Of a stretch of DNA of 64,000 nucleotides, positions 37,741 to 50,303 are shown in pieces. The position numbers and the translations under genes were made by a program. The stretch comes from Monarcha castaneiventris obscurior (Eukaryota > Chordata > Aves > Passeriformes > Monarchidae): NCBI GenBank assembly GCA_026261815.1, contig JAMPIT010000484.1, positions 12,684,501-12,748,500 on the forward strand, in the 5' to 3' direction. Under the pieces are notes generated by a model. That model ran no database searches. It was not told the DNA's origin and was given only the letters and a program-made list of their open reading frames with translations. The first letter of the stretch is position 1; each line of letters starts with the position of its first letter.

Positions 37741-40731
37741 ACTTTGAGATTTAATTAAGACAAGGTGTCTTTAAAGTTTCTGCCCCATCCCCCTCATCTT
37801 CCAGTTATTTCCTGATACATTTTTGGGGCCAACTTTAGCAAGTTTAGGAAGGAACAGGTTTGGAAAACAGATGCATGCTTCCTGAAAAGAGCCATTAGAA
37901 ACTTCCAGCCAGTTTCACAAACAAGGCATAATCCTCACCGTATAAGCATTGAATACAGTCAGAGAGAAACTGTGGTCTTAGGTATTGGAATTCATTCACA
38001 TATGGAAAAATATTTAGCAAAATGATTGCATAAGAATATTAAAAACTATGATCAAAATGTGTTATCTCTTTGAAATGTTTCTTTAGTATTCTTGCCCTTT
38101 TTTTCACTGGTGAATACTGGGGTGAAGTATTGAGTGTCATTCAATTTCATGATTTTATTTTGTTCTTTTTTTTTTTAGTATTATGTGAACTGTTTGGACA
38201 CTTTGCGAGTATTGGTCACCTCACAAATACAGCTGTTAATAGTTAGTGAAAAGGTCTGAAAAAGTGGTCCTGAGATTATGGATGGCAGACAACACAGTCT
38301 CAGAGATCAGCTTCATGATTCTTGTGGCCACATGAAAGAAAATCTTCCAAATTACAAGCACACCACTTGCTCAGTGTTGTTGTCCATGATCCCTAAAATT
38401 TGGGGATTACTGGTACAAAATCTGTGTAGCTTTTCTTTGCAAAAAATGTCCAATTCCTGAGCCAGTTGCCTTCAAAATGTGCTTACAGAGATAACTGTAC
38501 ATGGGTATTTTGTGGTCAGAAGCAAAACTGGATTTGTGCTATATGCTTCTGTAGCATTAGAGAGAGGATGAGAAACACTGGACAGTATTTCTGGTATCAT
38601 TTTTCAGCATGGTGTTTGGTGACATCTTCCTACTGTGTTGGATAGGAAGTCATAGTGAAAGCTGCCCATCTCCTAATACCAGAGATGGAATCAGGGTTGA
38701 AGATTTCCCTCTTTCTAATTTCTCTTTTTGCAAGGAATAGCTCTCTTTGTAGTAATTTGTTAATTGGGTTTCTCTCTGTTACTGTTAGTTTTGAAAATTG
38801 GCAATATCTCACTCAAAACTGCTCTCTCATAATCTGGATACAAATGAAAAAATTGGCTAACAGGATTTTTTGATTGCCTTGTGTCTTGCAGAGGGTGGGG
38901 GGATATTACAATTCTGACATAAATGTTGGATCAGAAGCTGATTGACTTAGAGGTTTTTGTTTTGCTGCTCAAATTCTGCAGATGTTGAGAAAGAATGTGA
39001 AGGCAGGCAATGATTAAAAGAATCCAAACCTGTACACCACGAACAAAGCAACCTTCCCTCCTCAAGCTATTTTATATTTGGGAAATAATATCTGAATCGA
39101 AACTCTGTTATAGATCTACTGTAGGTATGTAAATGCATAACTCAAGACAAAAAAAGAGGTGCTAGTAGGGTAGGTAGCAATTGTAAAACAAGTGCAAGGC
39201 ATTAGACTGTGCCTTACATAGGGTCTGTTTCCTGGTTATTGTATCTTTCCCATATGTGCAAGTAATACCAGACTGGTGATTTAGTTTCATAGAGATCAGG
39301 GAGGCTGCTCATGTTCAAAAAGGTCTTTTTAGCTTCTTATTTCAGCTGTTTGGCTTATTCCTGTGCTGTGGTTAATATATCCTGCAACGACACGTTATAA
39401 TGCACATCTGCTGTTAGATAGCACGTACTGAAACAAATGGCACTTCCTGAGCTAACAAAGTAGATGGATCCTTATTGTGGCAAAACTGCAATCATTTGGA
39501 TAGATATCCTTTATTTTAATAAAAATACCAGATCTAGAGGAAGCAATTAGGAACAGAAGCAGGTAGTCTCTAAGTGTTTGTACAAAAACAAACCCCCCAA
39601 ATTCCAGAGAACAGTATGTAATAACATACCTGTGTTTCTATTGCAGATATGAGGTGCATTCCAATCTTTATTGTACAGCTATGCTTTTATGAAGCCGTCC
39701 TTTCAGCCTTTTAATTTGGATTCATCAGTGCAATAGCTGGACATTTCATAGGACTTAACCATTTTTCTTTGTGGATTATCATTGCAACTGCCTTAGGTAG
39801 TCTCAAATACCCAGCCTGTGCTCTCTTCCTAGGTCCTGTTTTGTTTTAGGGAGGAATGGAGTAGTGGATTCAGGGGAACTGGCAGAGCACACTGAGAATA
39901 CCTGTACCATGTGTGACAACGTGCTCGAAGTACAACACAAGGATTAACATTTTTCCTTCTGCTTTACTGCAACATGTTCATGTACCAGCAGTCTGCTCAC
40001 TTTTTTTCTCCCACTTGTTTGATATTTGGTTTATACTTTTCTATTCATTATTTTACCATCATATCCAGAATAAGGTAAGTATACAGGTAGTGAAATGTTA
40101 TCATGTTTCTAATGGATAATTATTAATTGAAATCAAAATGAAAGTCCTGTATCCTGCAGCCTGGAAAAACATGGTTTTTACTCCTGTTGCACCTTTTACT
40201 TCCCTTTTCCTCCTTCAACTTTTATAGGTGACAAAATATTTTTGTTTTTTGTTTCAACCAAAGTTATCAATTCTGGATGGTAGCAAGTTTGTTTTCTGTT
40301 TTATATTTAAGAAAACAATTCTTTGTTAAAGTGCTTGCAAGCCCATTTCCTACAGCTAATTTAGTTACCAAGAAGGGTTCTGTAACCTTGTTATCTTCTG
40401 TAGTAGCCTAGGACTCATATACAAACTCAAGGTTTGAGAGCTGAAGAGTGAAATAAGATTCCTTGGGAGGATTTTTTTTTTTTTTTACATTCAAGATCAC
40501 TTGCAGCTCTACTCAAGCTGCTGCTTGTGTGCAAGATCATGTTAAGGAAAATGACTGTCTCTGGGAATTTCCTGGTGGGCAGTGTTGTGTGTAGGTTGCT
40601 AGTGGGGTATTCATGGTACAGAGCCTTCAACACTGAATTTGTTCTACCCATCAATTATGGAACACATATTGCCACACAGAAAATTCAGATACAAAAATTC
40701 ATTTAATGTGACAATGCCTTCTCTTCTCTTC

Positions 40732-40771
40732 TACAAGATATATAAAAGTAGGGCCTTTTATATATCTTGTA
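40732..40771. repeat. Perfect hairpin, 17-bp arms and 6-base loop
   Basis: TACAAGATATATAAAAG (40732-40748) is separated by TAGGGC from its exact reverse complement (40755-40771). A 17-bp perfect stem is unusual for random intron sequence. The arms are too short for a typical microRNA precursor unless flanking pairing extends the stem, which I do not see. It may instead be the relic of a small inverted-repeat element. Confidence 0.85.
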
Positions 40772-42837
40772 TCTAATTTTGTGTATTATTTGGCATTTTC
40801 CTAGGTAATCACTTTGATTGTTCTGTGCTCCTCTTTGCATTGCTCTAATGACTTCCATTGTGCATCAAACAGAAACTACAAAGGCTTTTGAAAGGATAGA
40901 TAAATTATTTATCCCAGTCCCTCAAATCATTCAGCCATTCAGGTTGTTCACTCCAGTTCCTGTCTGGTCTAGAATAAAAGCCTTCCTTCTCAACCTGATT
41001 TTTAATTTTTTTTTTTTAATCTGTGTGCTTTTCTCCTGCTGTACATCCCCATGTTACCAGAAGAATCCTTCCCAAAATGCTGGTCAGAACAAACATGTCA
41101 GCTGTTAATGATCTTGAGCTCTAAAAGCAATGCTTTGCATTAGAAGTACATGGCTTCTCTTTCCCCCCATTATACTCTCTGTTTAAAATGCATCCTTAGA
41201 ACAAAAGAATTTTATGGCTATGGTTGATATTTAAGTCTCCTCATGTTGTTCTACAGTCACTTATATTAACACTTCACTGTTTACTAGGGTAGGAGTTTTA
41301 TTAAGAGTTCATGTTTTTGCAGGGATTTGAAGATACAATATTTGATATCCATGTAATGTAACACCAATCCCAATTTTATAATGAAATCAGAATGTTTGTT
41401 AAAAGATCTTGCTTTTGTGTTCAGTCAATTGCTATGTTTTCAAGATTATTAGGTTCAAGAAGTGTGCAATTTTGAGTTGTTTCTTAGCTTTTAAAATAGT
41501 AAACAATATTTTCTCTGTGATGGTTGGAATTACTTTCAGAGACATTTTTTCCAACTATTGACTCGCTCTGCTATCTTGGGAACTAAATTAACTGTGATCA
41601 TTAGTCACCTATCCAAAATTCATAGTTGAACTTGAATGGAAATGGAACACTTGTGGTGGGTTGTGGTTGCAGATTTGGTAATGAAAATCACATAAAAGCA
41701 GAATGAACTTGATCAGTGCCAGAGAGCAGTTTGTGGTTATCGACTTGACAAGAGAGTCTGAGATAGCCTTCAGAAATTACAGCTGGCTTTCTTAAATCAG
41801 GAAAGTATTCAGGAAAACTGTTTCTTATTTATATTTCTGTGTCAATTAAACTTGTTGTAATAACTTCTGTACCATGGCATGGGATGACATCATTGTATTT
41901 ACACTTGGGAAGACAGTTATTTTGTAACTTTAAATGAAACCTTTTTTATTCCCGGCAATGGTTTCTCAATTCCCTAATCCTTGATAAAGGGATATGAACA
42001 AAGAAGATCTGTGCTAGTGTAAATTGTTGTCCGTTTGAAGATGTTATGTCCCATTTCATCTTTTAAAGATTAGTCACATTGTTGCTTAATGTCACATCAT
42101 CTTTAAGGACACAGGTCTGCAGTGCAGTTGTACTGGGAGTAGAGTAGTTCTATCAGTTGTTGATGCCTTACCAGTTTTTGAAGGACACTTCTTTTTGAAG
42201 TTATACCATGGTTTTCCTCCCTGCTCTTAGGGGGAGGATGTGGGTAACAGAAAGCTGATTTCTTGTGTTCATTTTTGTCTGATGTTTTTGTATGGTAGGT
42301 CATAGCATACGGGAATTGAACATCTCTAAAGATATTAATGGACCACTACAGTGGAATGTTGTAATTTGCATAGTCACTGTAACAATCAGGATTGTAAGGC
42401 ATTGTGTGATCCAAGGAACTCTATTCAGGACCTAATGTGGAGGTTTTCTGTACTGGGTGTATTGCAGTGTGAAAAAAAGGCCTCTCAGGTTCAAGGCTGC
42501 TTTACTCTAGTGGAGATACCAGATTCTTGTTTCTGTTTGTAAAGCACTGAGTAGTCTCACTATTTTGCCTGACTTTGATCACTCTCTCCCATGGATGTCT
42601 TGTAATCTGTGTCAAACCATTTTTATTTGCTTAACTTTGGGTCTAGAACACTGCTGGCACATCCTTGGCTACAGTCTAGAAAAGGCTACGTGAATTGTAA
42701 TTTTCATGCTTCTGATTTAATTTCGTACAATTGTTAGACTTTCCTAAGGTACATTATCTCTAAACTACTAGTGTTGCACAGTGATCTTAATTTGCAAATT
42801 TTAATTTTCTTTTAATATCTTTTGCAATTAATGTACT

Positions 42838-42910
42838 GTGGTGAGCAGTGCTGGGTTAACAGTTGGGTGTGATGATCGTAAAGGTTTTTTCCAACCTTAA
42901 TTCTATTGCT
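42838..42910 (+). mobile_element. CR1 LINE extreme 3' fragment, sense orientation
   Basis: GAGCAGTGCTGGGTTAACAG, then a GTTGGGTGTGATGATCGTAA-like segment and TTTTTTCCAACCTTAATTCTATT, match the last 70 or so bases of CR1, including the terminal ATTCTATT unit. The stretch aligns closely with the end of the larger copy at 13988-14050. It is severely 5'-truncated and inert. Confidence 0.88.
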
Positions 42911-43434
42911 CAGGAGAACATGGAATCACTCTCAAGGTTTGTGTTCTAAGTATTAATTCAAGAAGCACAGATGTTCTAATTTCAAGATAGTCAAATTGGC
43001 AAAAGTGACTGCCTGGATGAGTAACAGTGCACAGTTGTTATGGAAATTAATAGGTGGGTTTGTTTTTAAAAATAAATAAATAAGTCTTCTGATCCAAATC
43101 TCTCATCCGAAAAAATGAACTGATGACAGTATTCTTTGGGTATGACTTCATGAAACAAGCTGAGCTAACTGTTCAGAGCTACTAGAAGGAGAAAAAGCAG
43201 CCTTTTCCCTGTCCTGTCCTTCTCTGTACCTGAGAGCTTTTTCACCATTTATCTGCAGTGAATTCCGGTGCTTTTGTCATGCACAGTAACTTATTCAGCT
43301 CCCAAAAGCAGCAGATGAGAGATCTGGGAAACGAAAGTATTAGGGGGTTTTTAGACTGCTGACTTACCTGTGTAAGGAGATAGATGAATGTTAGTGTTGC
43401 AACAAGGAAGGATTACACAGAGAGAGGGTGCAGT

Positions 43435-43495
43435 GCCAGTGGAAGAAAAGGAAGAGAGGGAGGAAGAGGAATTTGGGTAGAGAGGGAAATGAGGT
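43435..43495 (+). repeat. Purine-rich tract
   Basis: Sixty bases almost entirely A and G (GGAAGAAAAGGAAGAGAGGG and on) form a polypurine stretch with near-mirror symmetry in places. It is simple-sequence intron DNA. Confidence 0.65.
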
Positions 43496-43745
43496 TTATA
43501 CTTTTACAAGTGGCAAATTGTCAATTCACCTCAGCCATACTGTAAAATCCTATTCTTTGTCAGCACTTGGCACTTTGAATACAGCAAAATAAACTGTGTC
43601 AAACTGAACACGTAGGGGTAACAAGGTTTGAAGTTTGTATAATTAGGAAAAGGGGTGAATAGGAAAAGACAACTCAAAAGACCCAAGTCTTTTTGCTGGT
43701 TTTATTTCTGACCTGAAGAAGGACCTGTGTAGCTGAAAGCTCTTC

Positions 43746-43838
43746 TGTTTTTTGTTTGGTTGGTTGTTTTAGGGGTTTTGTTTGCTTATTTGTGTTTGGG
43801 ATTTTTTGTATGCTTTGGTTTGGTTTTTGATGTTTTTT
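43746..43838 (+). repeat. T/G-rich low-complexity tract
   Basis: Repeated TTTG, GGTT and TTTT units, with few A or C, form a degenerate simple repeat. The open frame over it is compositional. Confidence 0.65.
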
Positions 43839-46116
43839 CTCCCCCTAAAATGTGTTATGTGATTTGTCTAATAAGCCCTAGAAACCCCAAATTTGCTTTA
43901 CATATTGCAGTTGGAAGGGATGGTTGGAAGAATAAACCAAGTGGCATTTGGCCAGTATTGTGAGATCAGTTATAGAGAAGGGAAATTCCTGTTGCTTCTG
44001 AATAGAACAGAATTTTCTTCTTGCTCTTTTCTGAGCAGACATACTTATATAAGCAAAACATACATACACACAGCAAAAAATTACAAATTACTATCCACTC
44101 TGAGGACGAATATTACAGAGTTACTCATGTAATATAAATGTTACTGTAATAAAATTTAATCAAAACAAAAAAAACTTAGACCACTACTGTGATGTCTTGC
44201 TAAATGTTTTGTATTAGGGATAATGATTTCTCATAAAGAAATGTTACTTAATTTTCCAGTCAGCATGAGTGCTCTGGAGAGAAATTCCTGCTCCCCCACT
44301 GCCTGTAACTTAAACAAAAGTATTTTAATTACATTTAATCTCATTTAAACATCATACAAGTGTTTCCAGTAATTTCGTCTCCCTAGAATGCCTTTCAATG
44401 AAAAATTCAGGATAGGACACTCCACTTTGGGTGATCATTTCATCCTCTACAGAACTTGAGCAGCTGTTTAAAATCCACATGGATAAATCAGTACAATCCT
44501 CCCCACCTCCTCCTGTCTGTCCTCCCCAGGGCAGTGTACTCAGACAAACTCAAACAACTTCTTTGTTTATAAGTGTGACTCGTGGAGGATCATTTTAGCC
44601 AACCTCACCACACCCTGTGATTCCCTCATCAGGGCTCACCAAGTGGTGTGTATTGCTGGGTGTTGTAGCAGGGTGGGGAAGTGTGAACCCTTCCCAGTGT
44701 CTTGAGGCCAGCCATCCTTAGGCTTGAGCTGAAGTCACCAAAACAATTTCTGTATGTGAACCTGAGGCAAATTTAAAATAGGTTGTTATTGTCATCCCTA
44801 GGGAAGCTCATGAAAGGAGTACTTCTGCCTCAGTGTGAATGTGATTGTTACAGGGCATCTTTTAACTGCACAGTACTTCCTGTAGTAATCAAAAGTTACA
44901 TGAATTTAGCAAAATAAAACCAAATCAAAACAACTTGGCAGGTGGTTTGATCTGTTTCTCTCCCAGTGCAGATTTGTTCTACCAGCTGCGTTTGTATGAA
45001 GAAACACTGAGTGCCTGTGTGACTTGAAGAGCCTGCAGCCTTCCTTACAACTGGCTGTGGGTTTCTACAGTAAACCATTTGTGATGGTTGGCATGAGAAT
45101 CACGGCTCTCCATCACTTCAACATGAGTATTCTTCAGGGTGGAGGTGGTATTTTGAAATAGCCATTATTCAAAGTGGAAGACAAGGGAGGCTCCTGCTAC
45201 CAACTAATTGTATTTGACAAAAGTTAGGGGAACAGTTCAGGGCATCTTGGCTGCCAGTCCCAAAGCATAGCCCATGATAATAGTGAAGAAACATAACTTC
45301 CTCCTTCTCATGTTATTCCCCAAGTGGCACAGATAAGCATCCTGTGAAAGGTCTTCAAATGGAGACCCTAGACAGAATAGAAATTTGGGATTCAGTTTTG
45401 TGATGTCACATGTTCCACAGAGATGTGTTTCATTGGTCTGCACTGATCTTTCCATGATTACGACTCTACCTGGAAAAATTACAGGTGTGGTTTTTGAGAG
45501 CACATTTTTAATGGTAATCACTTATTCTCTAATATTTTTATTGGAATTTCTCAGCAACAAAGTGTTTAATCAAGCAATCTTTTCCTAATATTTATTACCT
45601 AGTAAATTGTAACTCACTACCATGTGAACAATCTGCATTTGCAATGAGGAAGTTGCTGTTTCTTTAACAGCTGGGTAACTGCCTGATAAATGCTCTTTTT
45701 TTAGCAGTTTATGTGATTTCTGGCTTCTCACTCAACACTGTCAATGGTTCTGCATTCCAGTTTCTGAGCAGATTCAAATTATTAACGTTGGATTGAAAAG
45801 ACTTCTCAAAGGTTCTCTTTGGATTGTTTGAATGTGGTTTTGGTGTCAGTAGTTGTTTGTTTTTCTGTAAGGAAAGCTTCCTAATGAGTATCCTGAAGAA
45901 ATATTGGAGCATGTTGGAGAGAGGCTTCAGAGATACTCCATAGGTGCAGAATTGTGTGTATGTGCAGCATTAGCCTGGCTGACTTCCACTGGTCATTTCA
46001 GAACAGTAGGAATAGCAGCTTTGCTTTGAGTATTCTTAGCAAAATTCTACCTCTCTTAAGCAGTGGCTTCTGGTTTATTGGTTTGTTTGTTTGCTTGTTG
46101 TGAAACCACATACATG

Positions 46117-46363
46117 GGATCACAGAATGGTTTGATTTGGAAGGGACCCTAAAGCTCATCCCATTCCAACCCCCTGCCATGATAGGGACACCTTCCACTA
46201 GGCCAGGTTGGTGAGAGCCCCATCCAACCTGGCTTTGAACACTTCCAGGGATGGGGCATCCAGTGCTTCTCTGGGAACCTGTGCCAGTGCCTCACCACCC
46301 TTACAGTGAAAAGTTTTTTGTCCCAATATTTAATCTAAATCTACCTTCTTTCAGTTTAAATGA
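46117..46363 (-). mobile_element. CR1 LINE 3' fragment, antisense orientation
   Basis: On the + strand the segment starts GATCACAGAATGGTTTGATT, then GGAAGGGACC, CCATTCCAACCCCCTGCCAT, a run ending GGGGCATCCAG and TGCCTCACCACCC. It finishes with ATCTAAATCTACCTTCTTTC. This is the reverse complement of the avian CR1 3' region, whose sense strand ends in AACCATTCTGTGATTCTATG. It is relatively well preserved, so probably younger than the 25.4-kb remnant. No coding capacity remains. Confidence 0.95.
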
Positions 46364-46700
46364 AAGGAAGGGTGCATATATTATATGAGAGATACTCTGC
46401 AAAGTGCAAACTACTGAGGTTTTTAAACTTGGAATGTGTATGCAATATTTCTATTTAATTTAAGGCTTTTGTAAGGTTTGAACCTGAACATCTCTAAGGG
46501 CTTTGCTGTGCTGACAGATGGTTTTGCAAAAGTTACTTCTGTGCTAGGTTTTGAATCTGTGAGGAAATGAACTAAAGGCATTGGTGTCAACACCATGACC
46601 ACAGAGCAGCTCTGCCAGTGAATTTCCAGGTCAGCAGTGGTAGGCATCTTTGAGCTGGGCTTTCCAGACTTACCAAATACCTTCCTTACTTCTCCCTGAC

Positions 46701-46708
46701 AGGTAAGT
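46701..46708 (+). promoter_or_regulatory. Candidate recursive splice site (AG|GTAAGT)
   Basis: CCTTCCTTACTTCTCCCTGAC leads into AG (46701-46702), abutting the consensus donor GTAAGT (46703-46708). The pyrimidine tract is good. The site is about 24.5 kb into the 38.3-kb intron, between the 33.6-kb site and the terminal acceptor. Sequence match only. Confidence 0.3.
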
Positions 46709-49700
46709 AACTGTCTGACTAAATTCTGTGTTGGCCTAAATAAATGTAAAAAACCCTCCTACACCTCCCCCACTGAACTAAACCCACAAAAAATGTGTTC
46801 CAGAAATGGCAAAACTGATGCACTGGCCTGCTTTGCAATCTAGTCACTACCATTGCTTTATCTGAAATCCTAGTTTATTTTTTGAAAGTACCCTACAATT
46901 CAGATTTACAATTTTTATAGTGTTAGTGTAGACTTGTAGTCTTAAGTATAATTCTTGGAAAGAGTGGACTCACTGGCTCCACACTTACAAAATTCCTTAG
47001 TGGAATCACTGGAACCTTTGTTTCTCCAACTGTGTAAGTGGAGTTCTCTAGGGAGTCTTTCAGCCAGAGTTTATGAACTGACATTTGGCTCTGCCTGGGC
47101 CCATGTGCACACGCACAATGCAGTGACTACTGATGGGCAGTCACTGTGCAGTCTAAATTCATGTAGAAATGAAATGTAAATCACACTAAGTTTGTAAGAT
47201 CTTTCAGAAAGGGCTCCAAGTGTTTGATACGCAGTTCAGAAGGGATTCAATACCATGATTACACTGTAATAATAATTAATTGTTTATAAATGCACATAGC
47301 ATTCTACAGACATTCAGCTCTCTGAAAGAGAGAGTTGTTTGCAATTGTACCATTTCTTATTCCATCAGATAATATTATATTTATAAAGTTCAGTGCCATT
47401 CATCAATGAACTTTGGGTCCAAATTTCATTTCTAAAACTGTATTTACACTCTTCTGGTGGAGTAAACAAACGTCCATGGAGCCTAATGAATCCTACTTTC
47501 CATGTCATTGAAGTCTATCTTGTAGGTACAAGATGCTCTGAAACTTACTGACATGAAGTTCCTGCCTATTAACAATCATATTCCTCTTAGAACTAATTTT
47601 TCTCATGTTTCTCAAGAATGCTTAGTCAAGCTGAAGTGCACTGGCTTGATTAATGGAGAAATGACAGAATCCTTTTCTTGGCATATTTTTTTATGTGTAT
47701 AAACCCAAGTTCATTATTTCAATCTCCAAACCAGTACACTCCTGTCCTGTGTGAAGTGCTGTTCATGCCATGAAGCATGTTACAGGATTAGATTGCTTTG
47801 AGAACATGCCCTGAAGGTATTTTGTCTAAATGATTTAAGTGAAGCTGATTTTTGAAATGGTATTAGCATACACCTTCATAAACAAACATACACAGATGGT
47901 ATTTGAAATCAAGGCTTCTTGGGTTTAAATGGTTACACAGCAGCTGCTGTGTTCTCATGGAGGCTCTTGACCATTTTTTACAATTTGTATGTAGTGGTGC
48001 TTGAAATGTGAGGTGAAACTGCCCAACATGGTCAGGTTGTGCTCAGAGCTGTGTCCCCTGAACATCACATGGAAGAGGACTTGCAGGAGTGTATGTTCGT
48101 GTGACTGATGTAACTGTTCATAGCTTCAGAAATCCTGAGCTAAGACTTGTATGAAGTCTTCAAATGAAATGCTGCATTTTTTTCATATTTTTTAATATGG
48201 AAAGAAAGCAGGTGGCTGCAAGAATTGATCTAATCTAACACCAAATATCCAGCGGTGGTGAGCAGTAGATGGTTAGAGAAGAGTCTGAAACACAAATAGC
48301 CTGTCATGGTCTTTTCCAAAACACTGGCCCCAGTGGTCAAGAACTTGTGTCTGAGAACGTTTCTTAGGAGCAGCATCTTGTGACAAATACTTCCAATGTG
48401 TGTAATACAAAAGTTGTATATAATATGAAGAATTAGTTCCTTTTTCTTTGCTCTGAATCTACCATGATCTTGGTTTGATCTGGTGCACCATTTTTTCCCT
48501 GTAGTTGAATACAGTGAAAAATCGTTCCATATTTGCTTCCTCTGTCAATTGTGGTTTGTAGGTCTTTATCAGACCTGCTGCTCTCTCTCTCTTTTTTGTA
48601 TGTCCTGTCTGCTTAACCATGATCTGCATGAAAGCTGTTCTGTGCCTCTTGTCAACACTTTCACTTTGAGTGAACCTTGTCCTGCCCTACTGTGATGTAG
48701 ATGAGAAGGCACAGGACACCCGAATGTTCAATGTCACATTTCCTTCTAGAATCATTGCCCATCTAGAAGTACTGATGACTTTGTTCTAGTGATTTTGCAG
48801 GAATTTCAGGGTTGGGAACCTAATGGGGTTTTTGTTTTAAGGGCAGACTACCATAAAATAGAGAGATGTGCATAACAGGCACAAGAGAACACCTCTGGTT
48901 GTACTGCAGCTGCTCTTGAAAAAGCCTAGGAGGGTAAATATGAAAGTTTATTATATGTTTGGGATATTGGTGAAGTCAAAGGAAAGTGTCCAGATGAGGA
49001 CTAGATTTGCCATTTGACTAATCATTATCTGATTAACAGCCTTTAGAAAAATAGATACTTGTAAAGCCACATCCATCACGTGACCTCCCTTTAAAATCAG
49101 TTAATTTTTTCAAGGTCTATGAAATTATTTTTGGTTGGGCTGCTTCCCTGTGGCTGAAAATACTCTTCCCTCCTCCCCCATCCAGCTTCCTACTCAATAT
49201 CCTTTTCCTTGTCTCCAGTATTATGGTCTCTGTCAGACTGGTCCTGTGTTGCAGACAGGGTCCCTAATGCTTCCTCTCTCTTTTCAGGAAATTTTCACTA
49301 CCTTTGTTCAAAGGTAGCCATCAAACAGAATTTGCCTGGCTGCACAGACACTGAAATGCCCTATGAGACACCTTAGGCAGAGGTGTTTTTCCACTTTCTC
49401 AGCTCCATACAATGAGAGGTGCAGGCAGGGGAGTAATTTGGCTGAACAATAGCTACAAAAGTGGAACTTAAAAAACACGAGAAACAAACTCCAGCTTGCC
49501 AGACAGGAAAAAACAACAATATGGGTAGGAGAAAAAGGAAAAAAGGAAAAAAAGAAGCGTGCTGGGGCGGGAGTAAAAGCAACGCTCAGTGTTGTGGCAC
49601 CATGACACCCGTGACATGATGCAGATTCCCGCTGTGAGCAGCGGGAGCACAGCGCACCGAATGTGGGTGCCACTGCCGTGCGCAGGTCTGGGCTCCGGTC

Positions 49701-49998
49701 TGGGTTTGGGACGGTGCCATTGGGGGCCGCTGTTGGTCCTGCCCTCCCGTCGGACACTGGCTGCCCGAAAAGCCAGGCGCTCTCGCAGTCCCGCTGCGGG
49801 AAGCACACGGGTAATGAACGTGTCCCCGTGTCCGTGCGCTGGTAACGGGAGCGGGAAGGGAAGGGAAGGCCCCGTTCTGCCGGCGGGGGCTCCGGGCCGG
49901 ACCCGCGGCTGCGGCCCCGAGGGTGCGCGGGGCTCGGGCCCCGCCTCGGCCCGCCCCCGGCCCGGCCCCGCGGCCAGTCCCGGCGCTGCGGCGGTGAG

Positions 49999-50050
49999 CT
50001 CCGGCAGTGTGCTCCGGCAGTCTGTCCCGGCAGTCTGTCCCGGCGCTCTC
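49999..50050 (+). repeat. 13-bp minisatellite in the 5' leader, four copies
   Basis: Four consecutive 13-bp units (CTCCGGCAGTGTG, CTCCGGCAGTCTG, TCCCGGCAGTCTG, TCCCGGCGCTCTC) lie about 160 bases upstream of the coding start. They are inside the CpG island, so they are either part of the 5' untranslated leader or core-promoter DNA. Copy number could vary between individuals or species. Confidence 0.85.
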
Positions 50051-50074
50051 TCTGCTCCGGGGCGGCCGCGGGGG

Positions 50075-50293
50075 ATGCGCTCCGAGCCGCGGGCCGGGGC
50101 GCAGCTCAGCCACAGCGCTGCCGGGGCCCGGGCAGGGCCGGCGCCTCTCGCCCGCTGCTCGCACGGAGCCAGCGCCGAGCCCCGGGACCGCCGCCCCTGC
50201 AGCCACCATGGTGGCCAAGGATTACCCCTGCTACCTGTCCGCCAAGAGGGCCAGCTTCCCCTTGGAAGCGCAGACGGTGACCAGCCCAGCTAA
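50075..50293 (+). other. Possible overlapping upstream ORF in the ARHGEF3 leader
   Basis: An ATG at 50075 (G at -3, C at +4, moderate context) opens a 72-codon frame that ends TAA at 50291-50293. It runs past the main ATG at 50208 in a different frame. If transcription starts upstream of 50075, ribosomes using it would bypass the ARHGEF3 start and reduce translation. The peptide is GC-driven and has no recognisable features. Confidence 0.35.
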
Positions 50294-50303
50294 AGAGACC
50301 GAG
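50208..50303 (+). CDS. ARHGEF3: ARHGEF3 alternative first coding exon (short isoform start)
   Basis: The ATG sits in an ideal Kozak context (GCCACCATGG). The 32-codon exon begins MVAKDYPCYLSAKR and ends AKETE at a GTAGTG donor (50304). It has the same length and phase as the first exon of the well-known human short isoform, which begins MVAKDYP and also has 32 codons before EPSNKR. The frame is open upstream to a TGA at 49995 but holds no in-frame ATG, so this start is secure. It lies in a CpG island and is driven separately from the long isoform. Splicing to 60522 gives the standard XPLN N-terminus. ARHGEF3 activates RhoA/RhoB, and its N-terminal region is reported to bind and restrain mTORC2. 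The donor departs from consensus at +3 to +5, which could favour alternative splicing. Confidence 0.96.

Noticed and set aside
40013..40083. Strong donor AAG|GTAAGT at 40074 after a short open frame
   Set aside because: No convincing acceptor or start codon bounds an exon upstream, so I treat it as a cryptic donor.
49308..50293. Long open frames on both strands across the CpG island (up to 234 codons +, 210 codons -)
   Set aside because: They reflect GC-rich composition with few stop codons. The residues are Gly/Ala/Arg/Pro-biased with no family features, and only the ARHGEF3 frame matches a known protein.
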